From NCBI RefSeq assembly GCF_001816165.1, contig NZ_MDZC01000015.1, positions 62,001 through 126,000 of the forward strand: DNA of 64,000 bases. The letters are read 5' to 3'. The notes under the pieces are model-generated. The model saw nothing but the letters and a program-made list of their open reading frames with translations. It was not told the origin of the DNA and did not search any database. The first letter of the stretch is position 1; every line of letters begins with the position of its first letter. Below are positions 43,561 to 51,247 of the stretch, in pieces. Position numbers and translations under genes: made by a program. This DNA comes from Hymenobacter glacialis (GTDB lineage: Bacteria; Bacteroidota; Bacteroidia; Cytophagales; Hymenobacteraceae).

Positions 43561-44637
43561 TTACAACGGCTGCTCCTGATTCACTGGTAAGCCGCTTGAG
43601 GCGCTCTGCTGCTGGAGTTCGAGCAGGCGGCGCTCGTGGCGCTCGTCGCGGCGCTGGCCGCTTTGCTGGGCCTGCTGGGTCATTTCCTCAGTGTCGAACT
43701 TGTCGTAGGCCTCCACAATTTCCTTTACGAGGCGGTGGCGTACCACGTCTTCCGACGTCATCTCGACGTAGCCGATGCCCTGCACGTTTTTCAGGATGTC
43801 CATGGCCTGCATCAGGCCCGACTTCTGGCGGGTGGGCAGGTCAATCTGGCTGCGGTCGCCGTTTACCATCACCTTGGCGGTGGGGCCCATGCGGGTCAGA
43901 AACATCTTAATCTGGCTCGGCGTGGTGTTCTGGGCCTCGTCGAGCAGCACGAAGGCATTGTTGAGCGTGCGGCCGCGCATGTAGGCCAGCGGGGCTATTT
44001 CGATGATTTTATTTTCCTGGTAGAACTTCAGCTTCTCGGCCGGAATCATGTCTTCCAGGGCATCGTAAATAGGGCGCAGGTAGGGGTCTACCTTCTCCTT
44101 CATGTCGCCGGGCAGGAAACCGAGGCTTTCACCAGCCTCCACCACGGGGCGGGAGATGATGATTTTCTTCACCTCCTTGTTCTTGAGCGCCCGCACCGCC
44201 AAGGCCACCGAAATATAGGTTTTGCCGGTACCTGCGGGGCCCAGCGTAAAGGTGAGGTCGTGCGACATCACGGTGTCCACCAGCTTCTGCTGGTTGGGCG
44301 TTTTGGCTTTGATGACGCCGCCCTTGGCCCCGAACAGGATGACATCGGGCGAGGCGGCCAGCACGCGGCCCTCGGCCTCCTCGCTGGTGGCGGAGAGGTA
44401 CTGGTTCACAGTCTTGTCGGTAATCTGGCCGTACTGGTGGTAGTGCTCAATGAGCGAAGACAGCAGGTCGTTGATGCGGGCAATGACTTCCGTCTGGCCC
44501 TGAATTTTTATTTCGTTGCCCCGGCTGATTATTTTCGACCCGGGAAACGCCGCGGCTAGCTGCCGAATGTTCTGATTGTCCGGGCCCAGGAAATCGACCA
44601 GGGACATGTTTTCGAGGATGATGATTTTTTCGACCAA
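43561..44637 (-). CDS. PhoH-family ATPase
   Basis: A 358-aa PhoH-like P-loop protein. An N-terminal KH-like region (KIISRGNEIKIQGQTEVIARINDLL) precedes the ATPase: Walker A GPAGTGKTYIS near residue 138, RPVVEAGESLGFLPGDMKEK, and Walker B FVLLDEAQNTTPSQIKMFLTR near 228, then VMVNGDRSQIDLP. The C-terminus is a Gln/Arg-rich tail. PhoH proteins are cytosolic and linked to RNA metabolism or phosphate stress. Some PhoH homologues in this size class act together with endoribonuclease YbeY; no ybeY gene is adjacent here. It is divergent from the SAM hydrolase gene. Confidence 0.92.
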   Translation of the reverse strand: MVEKIIILENMSLVDFLGPDNQNIRQLAAAFPGSKIISRGNEIKIQGQTEVIARINDLLSSLIEHYHQYGQITDKTVNQYLSATSEEAEGRVLAASPDVILFGAKGGVIKAKTPNQQKLVDTVMSHDLTFTLGPAGTGKTYISVALAVRALKNKEVKKIIISRPVVEAGESLGFLPGDMKEKVDPYLRPIYDALEDMIPAEKLKFYQENKIIEIAPLAYMRGRTLNNAFVLLDEAQNTTPSQIKMFLTRMGPTAKVMVNGDRSQIDLPTRQKSGLMQAMDILKNVQGIGYVEMTSEDVVRHRLVKEIVEAYDKFDTEEMTQQAQQSGQRRDERHERRLLELQQQSASSGLPVNQEQPL

Positions 44638-44700
44638 GTGGGGAGAGAGGGGGAAAGAAGGAAGATGATAAAAAGCAGCCTGCTTTACACCTAAACCGGC

Positions 44701-44708
44701 TACTTTTG
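44701..44708 (+). promoter_or_regulatory. possible -7 box for the SAM-hydrolase gene
   Basis: TACTTTTG at 44701-44708 exactly fits TAnnTTTG, 51 bases before the plus-strand start at 44759. No clear TTG box is seen 19-21 bases upstream, so this is only a likely promoter. Confidence 0.35.
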
Positions 44709-44758
44709 CCCCGGTTCAGGCGAATGAACAATACTACGAAAAACTACCGAACGCAGGC

Positions 44759-45529
44759 ATGGGGTTAATAACACTGCTGACTGATTTTGGCTACCGCGAC
44801 CACTACGTGGCGGCGCTGAAAGCCCGGCTCCTGCAGCTGGCGCCAGCCACCCCGGTGGTGGACATGAGCCACGGCGTCGAACCCTTCAACATCGCGCACG
44901 CCGTTCACGTTCTGCAATCGGTATTTCGGGATTTTCCGGCGGGCACGGTGCACGTCATTGGTGTGGGCGACCACGGCGCGGGCCCCGAGCCGGCCTGGCA
45001 AGCCACCAGCTACCAGGGCCACTATTTTGTGGCCGGCGACAACGGCATTCTGGCCCTGCTCACCAACGGCGCGCCCGAGGTGCTGGTGGCCTTGCCCGCG
45101 GCCGTCACCGCCTCGCCCACCCGCGACGTGCTGCTCCCCGCCGCCGTGGCCCTGGCTCAGGGTGCCGCGCTGGACACGCTGGGCCCCGTCGTGACCGAAT
45201 TCCATCAGCTCAACAACCGGCAGGTGCGCCTGCAGGACCACCGCATTACGGGCCACGTGGCCCACGTGGACCACTACGGTAACCTGGTTACCAACATTTC
45301 CCGCACCGCCGTGGAAGCCGTGGGCCACGGCCGCAGCTTTGCTGTACATTTTGGGCGCGACATCCTCAAGGATTTGCACCCCCACTTCTCGGCCGTGCCG
45401 CCCGGCGAGGCCGTGGCCGTGTTCAACAGCCAGGATTGCCTGTGCCTGGGCGTGTGCCAGGGCAATGCCTCGGAGCTGCTGGGCTTGCACTTTGATTCGC
45501 AGGTAGACGTGCGGTTTCCAGTGGAATAA
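44759..45529 (+). CDS. SAM hydrolase (adenosine-forming), fluorinase/chlorinase-like family
   Basis: A 256-aa protein of the DUF62/SAM_HAT family. It begins LITLLTDFGYRDHYVAALKARL, where the Asp of TDFG binds the ribose of S-adenosylmethionine, and continues VVDMSHGVEPFNIAHAV and VHVIGVGDHGAG. The Gly/Asn-rich segment FVAGDNGILALL and a C-terminal HVDHYGNLVTNI are also typical. The known members without halogenase activity hydrolyse SAM to adenosine and methionine using a conserved Asp/Arg/His set. It is divergent to phoH, with a GTCATnCTGAGC repeat downstream. Confidence 0.9.
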   Translation: MGLITLLTDFGYRDHYVAALKARLLQLAPATPVVDMSHGVEPFNIAHAVHVLQSVFRDFPAGTVHVIGVGDHGAGPEPAWQATSYQGHYFVAGDNGILALLTNGAPEVLVALPAAVTASPTRDVLLPAAVALAQGAALDTLGPVVTEFHQLNNRQVRLQDHRITGHVAHVDHYGNLVTNISRTAVEAVGHGRSFAVHFGRDILKDLHPHFSAVPPGEAVAVFNSQDCLCLGVCQGNASELLGLHFDSQVDVRFPVE

Positions 45530-45556
45530 AAGGAGATTGGGCAAGGCAAAAAAAAG

Positions 45557-45646
45557 AACGTCATGCTGAGCTTGCCGAAGCATCTACACCGCACAGTAAC
45601 TGATTACTTGTGTGTTAGAGATGCTTTGGCAAGCCCAGCATGACGC
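45557..45646. repeat. inverted repeat, GTCATnCTGAGC family
   Basis: AACGTCATGCTGAGCTTGCC at 45558-45577 and GGCAAGCCCAGCATGACGCT near 45629-45648 form arms of about 30 bp with a few mismatches. It lies between two convergent genes and may terminate both. Confidence 0.8.
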
Positions 45647-45678
45647 TCGGTCTCGCTGCGTCAACTGTTTGAAGCCAC

Positions 45679-46809
45679 CTATTTCAGCGCGCCTTTCAAA
45701 TCATCAGTGGCTACGGCCTGGGCGGCATCGGCCTGGGGCACTACGCCCGCCATGCCGAAGAATTCGTGCGTGGTGCCTTCGTACAGCTTGTAGTTAACTT
45801 TTACGCCGGCAGCCTGCAGGTTGTCGGCCAGGGTTTTGCCCTCGCTCAACAACGGGTCGTATTCTGCCGCAATAATGGTGGTGGGCGGCAAGCCTTTCAG
45901 GTTGGCTGCTACGAGGTTGACGCGGGGGTCTTTGCCATCGGCCGGGGTGCGGAGGTAGTTCTTGAAGAACCACTCCATGCCGGCCTTGTTCAGGGGCGCG
46001 GTCTCCGTATTGGACTGGTAGGACGCCGTGTTGGTGTCCGACCCGGCGATGGGATACACCAGTAGCTGGTACTTGGGCAGGGCCACTTTGCGGTCGCGGG
46101 CCATCATGCTCACGGCCGCAGCCAACCCACCGCCGGCGCTTTCGCCCGCTACGGCCACCCGGTTGGGGTCGCCTTTGATGCCGGCGGCGTTCTTCAGCGC
46201 CCACTGGTAGGCGGCAAACGCGTCGTCGTGCGCGGTAGGGAATTTATTCTCCGGGCCTTTGCGGTATTCCACCGACACCACCACTGCGCCGGTCTTTTCG
46301 GCCAGGGCCTGAGCCGAGGAATGGTAAGTGTCGATGGTGGCAATAACCCAGCCGCCGCCGTGGTAATAGACGATAACCGGATACGGCGCCGTGCCGGCTT
46401 TGGGCGTGTAAATGCGGCCCGTAACGCCGGGCACAAGGGTGCGGTTCACGGTGTCGACCTGCATGGGTGGGGGCGTGATGTTACTGGCGCGCATCTGCTT
46501 CATCGCGGCATCGGCGGGAGAAGGCTGCTTGCGGGCCTGCACAGCGGTAAGCTCGGGCAGCGGCTTGTTGTCGAAGCTCATCAATTGCTCAATTACAGCC
46601 TGCATTTCGGGTCCCAGGTTAGGACCCCAGGCGGGCTTGGCACCGGTGGGCATTACGCTACCCGCGCTGGCAGGGGCATTGGCGTCGGTAGCCGACTGGC
46701 CGGTTTCGGTGGCGGGCTGGCTATTGCAGCTGCTGAGCAGCAAGCCACCGGACAGGACTGGCGCGAAGAGCCAGGACAACGCTGCCAGGCGAAAGGATGA
46801 AATGTTCAT
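45679..46809 (-). CDS. alpha/beta-hydrolase lipoprotein, hormone-sensitive-lipase type
   Basis: A 376-aa esterase with a lipoprotein signal (hydrophobic run then LLLSSC). The HSL-type motifs are clear: VYYHGGGWVIA (oxyanion hole), GESAGGGLAAAVS (nucleophile Ser), EYDPLLSEG (catalytic Asp) and GTTHEFFGM (catalytic His). A Pro/Thr-rich segment precedes the fold. It should be anchored in the outer or inner membrane and act on short acyl esters; substrate unknown. I chose ATG 46809, which places the signal peptide correctly; the frame is open further up to 46863. Confidence 0.88.
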   Translation of the reverse strand: MNISSFRLAALSWLFAPVLSGGLLLSSCNSQPATETGQSATDANAPASAGSVMPTGAKPAWGPNLGPEMQAVIEQLMSFDNKPLPELTAVQARKQPSPADAAMKQMRASNITPPPMQVDTVNRTLVPGVTGRIYTPKAGTAPYPVIVYYHGGGWVIATIDTYHSSAQALAEKTGAVVVSVEYRKGPENKFPTAHDDAFAAYQWALKNAAGIKGDPNRVAVAGESAGGGLAAAVSMMARDRKVALPKYQLLVYPIAGSDTNTASYQSNTETAPLNKAGMEWFFKNYLRTPADGKDPRVNLVAANLKGLPPTTIIAAEYDPLLSEGKTLADNLQAAGVKVNYKLYEGTTHEFFGMAGVVPQADAAQAVATDDLKGALK

Positions 46810-47237
46810 AAATGTCGGGCTGAAAACCAGTGAAATACATGACAGTAGCCCCTGTACGAGCAAGGACTCCTCAAGTTGGTATTAATGTGGTTTTTTGTAG
46901 CACTTGCCATTTATCATTTCAAGAAATAAATGGTGATTCGAATCTGCCCCGAACATCATCCTGCACTCAGGCAGTGCCTCCTTTTACCTGCTCAGCATCT
47001 ACAGACGTAATAAAACAGAATCTTTGACCACCCTTTTTCACTTTTCACCCGCTCCTGCATATCAAAAAATTGGCTTCGCATCAGACCCAAAAAAGCCAAG
47101 CCCCGCATGGCGAAGCTTGGCTTTTGAAGTTGGAATGTTTCGCTTTGTAAGGTCACCTACCAGACTGGGACATTGCTTACTTGAACCAATAGCAATACGG
47201 CATGTCGCGTGTGTGCCTACTACACAGCATTACTAAA
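46810..47237. other. AT-rich intergenic region
   Basis: A stretch of 428 bases between two minus-strand lipoprotein genes (the esterase and the 67-aa protein). Only very short open frames without recognisable composition occur. It holds a terminator hairpin at 47091-47125, and the esterase promoter must lie in the 46810-46950 part, but no clear TTG/TAnnTTTG pair is visible. Confidence 0.5.
47091..47125. terminator. hairpin terminator
   Basis: Stem AAAAGCCAAGC (47091-47101) and GCTTGGCTTTT (47115-47125) with a 13-base loop, with A-runs on the left and T-runs on the right, so it can act on both strands. It would end transcription from the 67-aa lipoprotein gene (47238-47441, minus strand). Confidence 0.65.
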
Positions 47238-47441
47238 CTATTGATTGACAACAGTATCAGCATCAACTACCGTGGCAGCACTATCCGACACTTGGTTGGT
47301 TTCGCTGGATACCACGGTGGCGGTTTTGTCTACCTCAGTGGCAGTGGGCTCGCTGCTGCAGCCGCTCAGGAGCAGGCTGCCGGCCAAGGCTGATGCAACA
47401 ACGCAGGCCAAAGCCAGGGGGCGAATTGAAGGCATTTTCAT
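47238..47441 (-). CDS. small Val/Thr-rich lipoprotein
   Basis: A 67-aa protein that is mostly signal peptide: basic start (MKMPSIRP), hydrophobic core, lipobox LLSGC with lipidated Cys near residue 28, then about 39 polar residues rich in Val, Thr, Ser and Glu/Asp. Such tiny lipoproteins are frequent in Bacteroidota envelopes. No function can be assigned. Confidence 0.65.
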   Translation of the reverse strand: MKMPSIRPLALACVVASALAGSLLLSGCSSEPTATEVDKTATVVSSETNQVSDSAATVVDADTVVNQ

Positions 47442-47561
47442 AAGATGATTGGTAAAAATGTGGAGAGTTATTGCCTGACCTTTACGGCCGGTTTAGCTTT
47501 TGAGTTAAACCGAGTTTGGCTGGCGCTGCCGTCCGTTTATTTGAGCCTCACCCCTTTGCTT

Positions 47562-47849
47562 ATGCTAATTCGCGTAGTGCGCATGACCTTCGCTCCCGAC
47601 CAAGTGCCGGCGTTTCTGGCCCTGTTTCACGGTTCCGAAAACCGCATCCGGCAGCAGCCGGGATGCCGCCATCTCGAGCTGTGGCAAGACGCCAACCAGC
47701 CCAACGTGTACTGCACCTACAGCCATTGGGACAGTGCCCAAGCGTTGGATGCCTACCGCAAATCACCGCTATTCGGGGAGGTGTGGCCGCCTACAAAGCG
47801 GCTTTTTGCGGCCCCACCCCTCGCCTTTTCGGTTGCGCCGGTGTTGTAG
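47562..47849 (+). CDS. antibiotic biosynthesis monooxygenase (ABM) domain protein
   Basis: A 95-aa ferredoxin-fold protein. From MLIRVVRMTFAPDQVPAFL through NRIRQQPGCRHLELWQDAN and YCTYSHWDSAQALDAYRKS it follows the ABM/EthD-like pattern, with the W-x-x-x-A-x-x-x-Y near the end. Small ABM proteins include quinol monooxygenases and heme-degrading enzymes, and many of unknown role. The start is the ATG at 47562, since upstream residues do not fit. It lies 40 bases upstream of hscB and may share its transcript. Confidence 0.75.
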   Translation: MLIRVVRMTFAPDQVPAFLALFHGSENRIRQQPGCRHLELWQDANQPNVYCTYSHWDSAQALDAYRKSPLFGEVWPPTKRLFAAPPLAFSVAPVL

Positions 47850-47889
47850 TCGTATTGCTCTTTGTAAAACCAGCCGTTCTCCCCTGCCC

Positions 47890-48429
47890 ATGTCTTCTGA
47901 ATATTTTGCCTTCTACGGCCTTCCCGAGTCCTTCCACCCCGACGAAGCCGCCCTCAAGCGCCAGTACTACGCCAAAAGCCGCGAAACGCACCCCGACTTC
48001 CACGCCACCACCTCGGCCGAAAACCAGGCCGAGATGCTCCGGCTGGCCACCCTCAACACCGATGCCTACCGCACCCTGGCCCACCCTGATAAGCGCATGG
48101 CCTACATCCTGCGCCAGCACGGCCTGCTGGATGAAGGCAAACAGGAGCAGTTGCCGCCCGACTTCTTGATGGACATGATGGACCTCAACGAGCAGCTCAT
48201 GGACCTGGAAACTGCCCCGGACACCGCCGCAGTAGCCCAGGTGAGCGGCGAAGTGCAGGCCATTGCCGACACGCTGGACGCCGGCATCGAGCCCGTACTA
48301 GCTGGCTATGAAGGATTACCGAGCGACCACCGACCGGCCGCTCTCCAGCAAATCCGCACCTACTACCTAAAAAAGCGGTATCTGTTGCGCATCCAGCAGC
48401 AAGTTGCTACCTTTGCAGCCCGCTCCTGA
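47890..48429 (+). CDS. hscB: Fe-S cluster co-chaperone HscB
   Basis: J-domain co-chaperone that brings IscU to HscA for cluster transfer. The 179-aa product begins FAFYGLPESFHPDEAALKRQ and contains the HPD motif in ETHPDFH near residue 37, then ATLNTDAYRTLAHPDKRMAYIL, followed by the C-terminal three-helix IscU-binding domain (FLMDMMDLNEQLMDLE ... RTYYLKKRYL). The start at 47890 was selected because it is where homology begins. Its 3' end contains the tRNA promoter. Confidence 0.88.
   Translation: MSSEYFAFYGLPESFHPDEAALKRQYYAKSRETHPDFHATTSAENQAEMLRLATLNTDAYRTLAHPDKRMAYILRQHGLLDEGKQEQLPPDFLMDMMDLNEQLMDLETAPDTAAVAQVSGEVQAIADTLDAGIEPVLAGYEGLPSDHRPAALQQIRTYYLKKRYLLRIQQQVATFAARS
48384..48415 (+). 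promoter_or_regulatory. promoter of tRNA-Leu, inside hscB
   Basis: A GTTG -33 box (48384-48387) and perfect TACCTTTG -7 box (48408-48415) are 20 bases apart. Transcription would start near 48422, about 47 bases before the tRNA. Both boxes lie within the last codons of hscB. Confidence 0.6.
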
Positions 48430-48468
48430 TACCGGCAGAGCGGAATAGTTCTAATGCAAGTTCATCCT

Positions 48469-48550
48469 GCCCGGATGGCGGAACCGGTAGACGCGTTGGT
48501 CTCAAACACCAATATCGCAAGATGTGCCGGTTCGACTCCGGCTCCGGGTA
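48469..48550 (+). tRNA. tRNA-Leu (anticodon CAA)
   Basis: An 82-nt sequence folds as a class II tRNA: acceptor arm GCCCGGA/TCCGGGT with discriminator A at 48550; D arm; anticodon stem TTGGT/ACCAA with loop CTCAAAC, so the anticodon is CAA at 48503-48505 (reads UUG); a long variable arm (TATCGCAAGATGTG region); and T arm CCGG-TTCGACT-CCGG. CCA is not encoded. The adjacent integrase suggests that its 3' end is the attachment site of the element that follows. Confidence 0.96.
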
Positions 48551-48567
48551 CATTTACTAGCTACGGG

Positions 48568-48619
48568 AACCCCCGAATAGTCGCCTACTACGTAGTACAG
48601 GCACTTTTCGGGGGTTTTT
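48568..48619 (+). terminator. terminator after tRNA-Leu
   Basis: AACCCCCGAA (48568-48577) and TTCGGGGGTT (48607-48616) form a 10-bp stem followed by TTT. The 29-base loop contains the palindrome TACTACGTAGTA. Confidence 0.75.
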
Positions 48620-48664
48620 GCGTTTGATACGCTACCCGGTATAAACCGACATACTACGGGAATC

Positions 48665-48702
48665 TTGCCACTGTACGTGACACTACTTTTGCCACTACTT
48701 TT
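48665..48702 (+). repeat. direct repeats before the integrase gene (possible arm-type sites)
   Basis: TTGCCACT occurs at 48665-48672 and 48689-48696, and CACTACTTTT at 48681-48690 and 48693-48702, overlapping and in the same orientation, 9-38 bases ahead of the integrase ATG. Tyrosine integrases often bind such short direct repeats beside the core site; here this is inference. Confidence 0.4.
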
Positions 48703-48710
48703 CCCACGTC

Positions 48711-50060
48711 ATGATAATCAAGTTTGAACGTCGCACGGACCAGCCGGATGCTGCTGGGCGCTGCAAGGTGTATCTGGTAGCCACTTTTGAGGGGCAGCGG
48801 CTGCGGCTCAGCACGAAAGAGCGGTGCCTGGCCTCGGAGTGGAACGAGGAGAAAAGCCGCTTCCGCAAATCTTTGAACGGGTCGCAGGAGGCGAACGGCG
48901 TGCTCGACGCGTTGAGCGAGCAGGTGACGAAAGCGCACCGGGAGCTGCGCGCGGCGGGCGTCGTTGTGACTGCTGCCGTCTTGAAAGAGGCGTTGGCCCC
49001 GAAGGTGGCGGCGGCGGACCTGCCGCCCGCGCCACTGCTGACCGACTTATTCGGGGCGTATATCGAGGTGCTGCGGGCGCGGGGCTTCCGGTTTCACACG
49101 CTGAAGGGCTACAAAACGGCGCACAATACGCTCCTTGAATTTGCGGAGACGCTGCCGGGACGGCTCACGACGGCGGACTATGACCCGGGGATGCACGACG
49201 GTCTGTTGGGGCACCTGCGAGACGTGCGCGGGTCAGCCCAGAACACCGTGGCGGGCGTGGTGAAGCAAATTAAGCCGTTTCTGGCGTGGGCCCGGGACGA
49301 CCGGGGGCAGACCCTGGCGGTGGACCCGGCCAAGCTGAAAGTGGAATGGGAGGACATTGAAAAGGTATGGCTGACGGCGGCGGAGCTAGCCAGCCTGGAA
49401 AAGGCGCTGCTGCCGGCCAACCTGGTGCAGGTGCGCGATGCCTTTTTGTTCTGCTGTTACACGGGACTGCGGTATTCGGACCTGGCGGCCCTGCACGAGG
49501 GCAACGTGAAAGAGTGGGACGGCGGGCGCATCCTGCGGCTGACTCAAACCAAGACGCGCACGGGGGTAAGCATTTACCTCACGCCGCCGGCGGCGGCGCT
49601 GCTGGACAAGTACGCGGGAACACGGACCCGGCTGATGCCATCGACGGCTAACCAAGTGATGAACCGCTATCTGAAACGCATTTGCCGGCTGGCGGGCGTG
49701 GAATCCCTGGTGGAAGTGGTGGAAACGATTGGCGGGCAGATTATGAAGCGGCCGGTTTCCAAATGGGAGCTGGTGAGCATGCACACGGCCCGCCACACGT
49801 TTGCGACCCAAAGTTTGCTGCGCGGGATGCCGGTGGAAGTGCTGCAGAAGGTGCTGGGGCACTCCAAGATTCAGACGACGATGATTTACGCCAAGGTGGT
49901 GGAAGACCTGCAGCACCAGACCATGCGGCGGATTTGGGAAGGAAGTGCTGCGGGGCCAGCCGATGGCTCCGAGATTCAAGCCAAGGAGATTTGCGCCGTG
50001 GTACCGGAATCCGGCTCAGCAATGGGAACTGTACCGGGTTCGGAACAAGCCGCTGCTTAG
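48711..50060 (+). CDS. tyrosine recombinase (integrase)
   Basis: A 449-aa site-specific recombinase. An N-terminal arm-binding domain (1-95), a SAM-like core-binding domain (about 105-200) and the catalytic domain are seen, with R254 (CCYTGLRYSDLAAL), H358-x-x-R361 (MHTARHTFATQ), H384 (VLGHSKIQTT) and nucleophile Y393 (MIYAK). It is longer than the usual 400 aa because of a C-terminal tail. It is the first gene after the tRNA and reads away from it. The substrate is presumably the tRNA-Leu 3' end; excision would need a partner protein not yet identified. Confidence 0.95.
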   Translation: MIIKFERRTDQPDAAGRCKVYLVATFEGQRLRLSTKERCLASEWNEEKSRFRKSLNGSQEANGVLDALSEQVTKAHRELRAAGVVVTAAVLKEALAPKVAAADLPPAPLLTDLFGAYIEVLRARGFRFHTLKGYKTAHNTLLEFAETLPGRLTTADYDPGMHDGLLGHLRDVRGSAQNTVAGVVKQIKPFLAWARDDRGQTLAVDPAKLKVEWEDIEKVWLTAAELASLEKALLPANLVQVRDAFLFCCYTGLRYSDLAALHEGNVKEWDGGRILRLTQTKTRTGVSIYLTPPAAALLDKYAGTRTRLMPSTANQVMNRYLKRICRLAGVESLVEVVETIGGQIMKRPVSKWELVSMHTARHTFATQSLLRGMPVEVLQKVLGHSKIQTTMIYAKVVEDLQHQTMRRIWEGSAAGPADGSEIQAKEICAVVPESGSAMGTVPGSEQAAA

Positions 50061-50172
50061 CAGCTGGTGAGGCTTCCCGCTCAGTCGGTTGAATAGTCTT
50101 TCCGGGGCTAACACCGAGTTTCTGTGCTTCGGGCTCAGTGGGAACTACTCCCTAACCTTACCTTAAAAAATG

Positions 50173-50208
50173 AATGGCCAGCCCCTTTGGGGACTGGCCA
50201 TTTTTTAT
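50173..50208. terminator. terminator after the integrase gene
   Basis: AATGGCCAG... at 50173 and CTGGCCATT ending at 50202 pair, with the CCCC/GGGG interior, giving a long stem followed by a T-run; an A-run on the left makes it work for the minus-strand gene as well. Confidence 0.8.
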
Positions 50209-50278
50209 GCGTTTTCGATAACGGTCACTACGCTTCCGATACGCTCCGAGTACGGTAGCGCTACGCTCCGGCGTCGAC

Positions 50279-50473
50279 TTAGCGGGCGTTCAGAGCGGCG
50301 CGCACCTCTTGCTCGGGCAAGTGGGTGTAGGCGCAAAATTCTTGGATGGAAACCAAGGCGCGGCTGGGTTTGCCGAGCTGCACGCGGATGCGCTGCAAGA
50401 GGCGCTTGCCGGCCTGGTAACCGTTGCCAGTGACGGCGGCTGCATCCTTGGGGTAAATGCAAACCTGGGACAT
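50279..50473 (-). CDS. small DNA-binding-like protein of Bacteroidota elements
   Basis: A 64-aa protein, starting at ATG 50473 (MSQVCIYPKDAAAVTG). It has the shape of an HTH-type adaptor: YPKDAAAVTGNGYQAGKRLL resembles the recognition part seen in proteins of mobile elements in this phylum, then LGKPSRALVSIQEFCAYTHL and an acidic end. I place it as a possible excisionase or regulator because of its size and position beside the integrase; a specific function is not shown. Confidence 0.55.
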   Translation of the reverse strand: MSQVCIYPKDAAAVTGNGYQAGKRLLQRIRVQLGKPSRALVSIQEFCAYTHLPEQEVRAALNAR

Positions 50474-50544
50474 ATTGGGTACCTGCGGGGTATAGTTGGC
50501 TAGGCGAATATACAACCCTTAAAAGGGGGCTGTAGGTTCGCAGC

Positions 50545-51180
50545 ATGAAATTTTTACAGTTGGTACGGATAATTGCCCGGGTGCTCCTGCTTTTGGCGGG
50601 CACCGGTGCGGCGGCGGTCGGGGCGCTGCAGTTTGCGCCGCGGAGCTGCGCGGGGCCGGTGCGGGAGTTGCCGGTTAGCGGACTGGTGAAGGTGGCGGCT
50701 CCGGTTGCGCTGGCAACTGAAAGTGGCCGGGTGGTGCGCGTGGTGGACGGCGACACCTACGACGTGCTGGCCGGGGGCACCGTGTACCGGGTACGGCTGC
50801 TGGGCGTGGACGCGCCGGAGCCGGACCAGCCCTTTGGGCACCAGGCGGGCGACTCAGTAGCGCGGCTGCTGGGGCCTCAACGGCTGGTGCGGCTGACGCG
50901 GCGCGGCGTGGACCTGTACGGGCGGACGCTGGCCACGATGCAGCTGTCCGTGAGCAAGGGGCCGGCGCTGGCGCTGGATTCGCTGCTGGTGGTGCGCGGC
51001 TGGGCGTGGGCCTGGGACCCGAAGCACCGGGTGGCGGGCCGCAGCGCGCAGCAAGCGGCGGCCGTGTCCGGGCGGCGCGGGCTCTGGAAGTGCGGGGCGG
51101 TGGGCGTACTCACGCCACGCCAGTGGCGCAAATTCAATTATCAAAATAAGCGGCGTTACGGGGTGGGCTGCACCTGGTAG
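50545..51180 (+). CDS. membrane-anchored thermonuclease (SNase) protein
   Basis: A 211-aa protein with a membrane segment near the start (VRIIARVLLLLAGTGAAAVG), followed by a staphylococcal-nuclease fold from about residue 58: VVRVVDGDTYDV, YRVRLLGVDAPEPDQPFG (the Arg and Glu positions of the active site) and DLYGRTLATM (the second Arg). Cys residues near the end may form a disulphide. It would act outside the cytoplasm on DNA or RNA. Phages and conjugative elements carry similar nucleases; role here unknown. Confidence 0.85.
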   Translation: MKFLQLVRIIARVLLLLAGTGAAAVGALQFAPRSCAGPVRELPVSGLVKVAAPVALATESGRVVRVVDGDTYDVLAGGTVYRVRLLGVDAPEPDQPFGHQAGDSVARLLGPQRLVRLTRRGVDLYGRTLATMQLSVSKGPALALDSLLVVRGWAWAWDPKHRVAGRSAQQAAAVSGRRGLWKCGAVGVLTPRQWRKFNYQNKRRYGVGCTW

Positions 51181-51247
51181 CAAGGCCGCAGAATGCAAGC
51201 AGCCACGACGAAAACAAATTTCTTACTTCTAGTAACGACCTTTTATT

